Positions 5,780 to 5,919 of a stretch of 5,919 nt of DNA are shown piece by piece. The stretch is from an uncultured Lachnospiraceae bacterium (GTDB taxonomy: Bacteria; Bacillota; Clostridia; Lachnospirales; Lachnospiraceae). Where the stretch lies: assembly GCA_900555195.1 (NCBI GenBank), contig USKC01000201.1, positions 1 through 5,919 on the forward strand, written 5' to 3'. A program made the position numbers and the translations under genes. Every line of letters begins with the position of its first letter. Within the stretch, counting starts at the first letter, position 1. The notes beneath the pieces were generated by a model. It was not told where the DNA came from. It saw only the letters and a program-made list of their open reading frames with translations, and searched no databases.

Positions 5780-5919
5780 GTTCCGGCCATAGACGGCAGA
5801 AAGCTGCGTAACAGTTCAGACACCTCCTTCGGCCAAAGCCAGGCACGCACGCTCTTTGGGCCCTGCCCGGATGCCGTATGTTCTTTGCCGGGGCCGTCTG
5901 AAAACGTCGGCACTTACGG
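5780..5919. other. Unresolved right-edge segment
   Basis: No confident gene is visible. On the minus strand one frame (from a GTG at 5913 to a TGA at 5727-5725) reads partly like protein, with SVRAWLWPKEVSELLRSFLP, then becomes Lys/Arg-rich. The other two minus frames are open to the edge but read as Arg/Cys-rich sequence typical of wrong-frame translation. A strong AAGGAGGTG lies at 5829-5821 but has no ATG, GTG or TTG at the proper distance. The segment also holds an inverted TTCAGAC (5815-5821) and GTCTGAA (5896-5902). Confidence 0.3.

Noticed and set aside
5821..5829. Perfect AAGGAGGTG resembling a strong ribosome site on the minus strand.
   Set aside because: No ATG, GTG or TTG lies 5-10 bases downstream in any open frame; it is more simply read as Lys-Glu-Val codons in the protein-like frame there.
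5815..5902. Inverted TTCAGAC / GTCTGAA pair that might mark a structured RNA at the right edge.
   Set aside because: Only 7 bp with a 74-base interior, and I could not fold the interior into a known RNA such as a tRNA or riboswitch.

Overview
The window looks like chromosomal DNA from a gut-type Clostridia bacterium, most likely a Lachnospiraceae relative. The grounds are moderate-to-high GC coding DNA, purine-rich Shine-Dalgarno sites, sigma-A-like promoters, and protein families common in that group: a MATE exporter, a GNAT enzyme with an appended N-terminal domain, a small cytoplasmic cyclophilin, and a very large transglutaminase-like protein. The lineage is inferred from style and family memory, not from a marker gene.

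Layout, left to right. Bases 1-1220 (minus) hold a MATE family exporter whose C-terminus runs off the left edge. Bases 1261-2118 (minus) hold a 285-residue GNAT acetyltransferase 40 bases upstream of it. A strong extended -10 promoter overlaps the GNAT stop codon, so the exporter can probably be transcribed both with GNAT and on its own. A 168-base divergent intergenic region separates GNAT from a 173-residue cyclophilin-type peptidylprolyl isomerase at 2287-2808 (plus). Bases 2809-3098 are non-coding: an AT-rich tract with short palindromes and a direct repeat, then a perfect 12-bp hairpin that probably stops transcription from both sides. Bases 3099-5678 (minus) hold an 859-residue protein with an intact transglutaminase Cys/His core, a beta-sandwich-like insert, a second degenerate transglutaminase-like repeat, and a C-terminal thioredoxin-like domain without redox cysteines. 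A good promoter sits just upstream of it. Bases 5679-5919 are unresolved: a 34-codon frame there ends in an ATGA overlap with the transglutaminase start, and upstream sequence in another frame also looks partly protein-like.

How the genes might work together. GNAT and the exporter probably form a two-gene unit, but substrates cannot be read from sequence. The isomerase is a stand-alone housekeeping-type gene. The transglutaminase-like protein has no signal peptide and appears to be cytoplasmic. It is the most unusual gene here, pairing one apparently active site with two inactive enzyme-like folds. I see no CRISPR array, transposase, phage gene, tRNA or rRNA. I do not find a clearly new defence or mobile system; the best leads are the large transglutaminase-like protein and the small overlapping frame in front of it.
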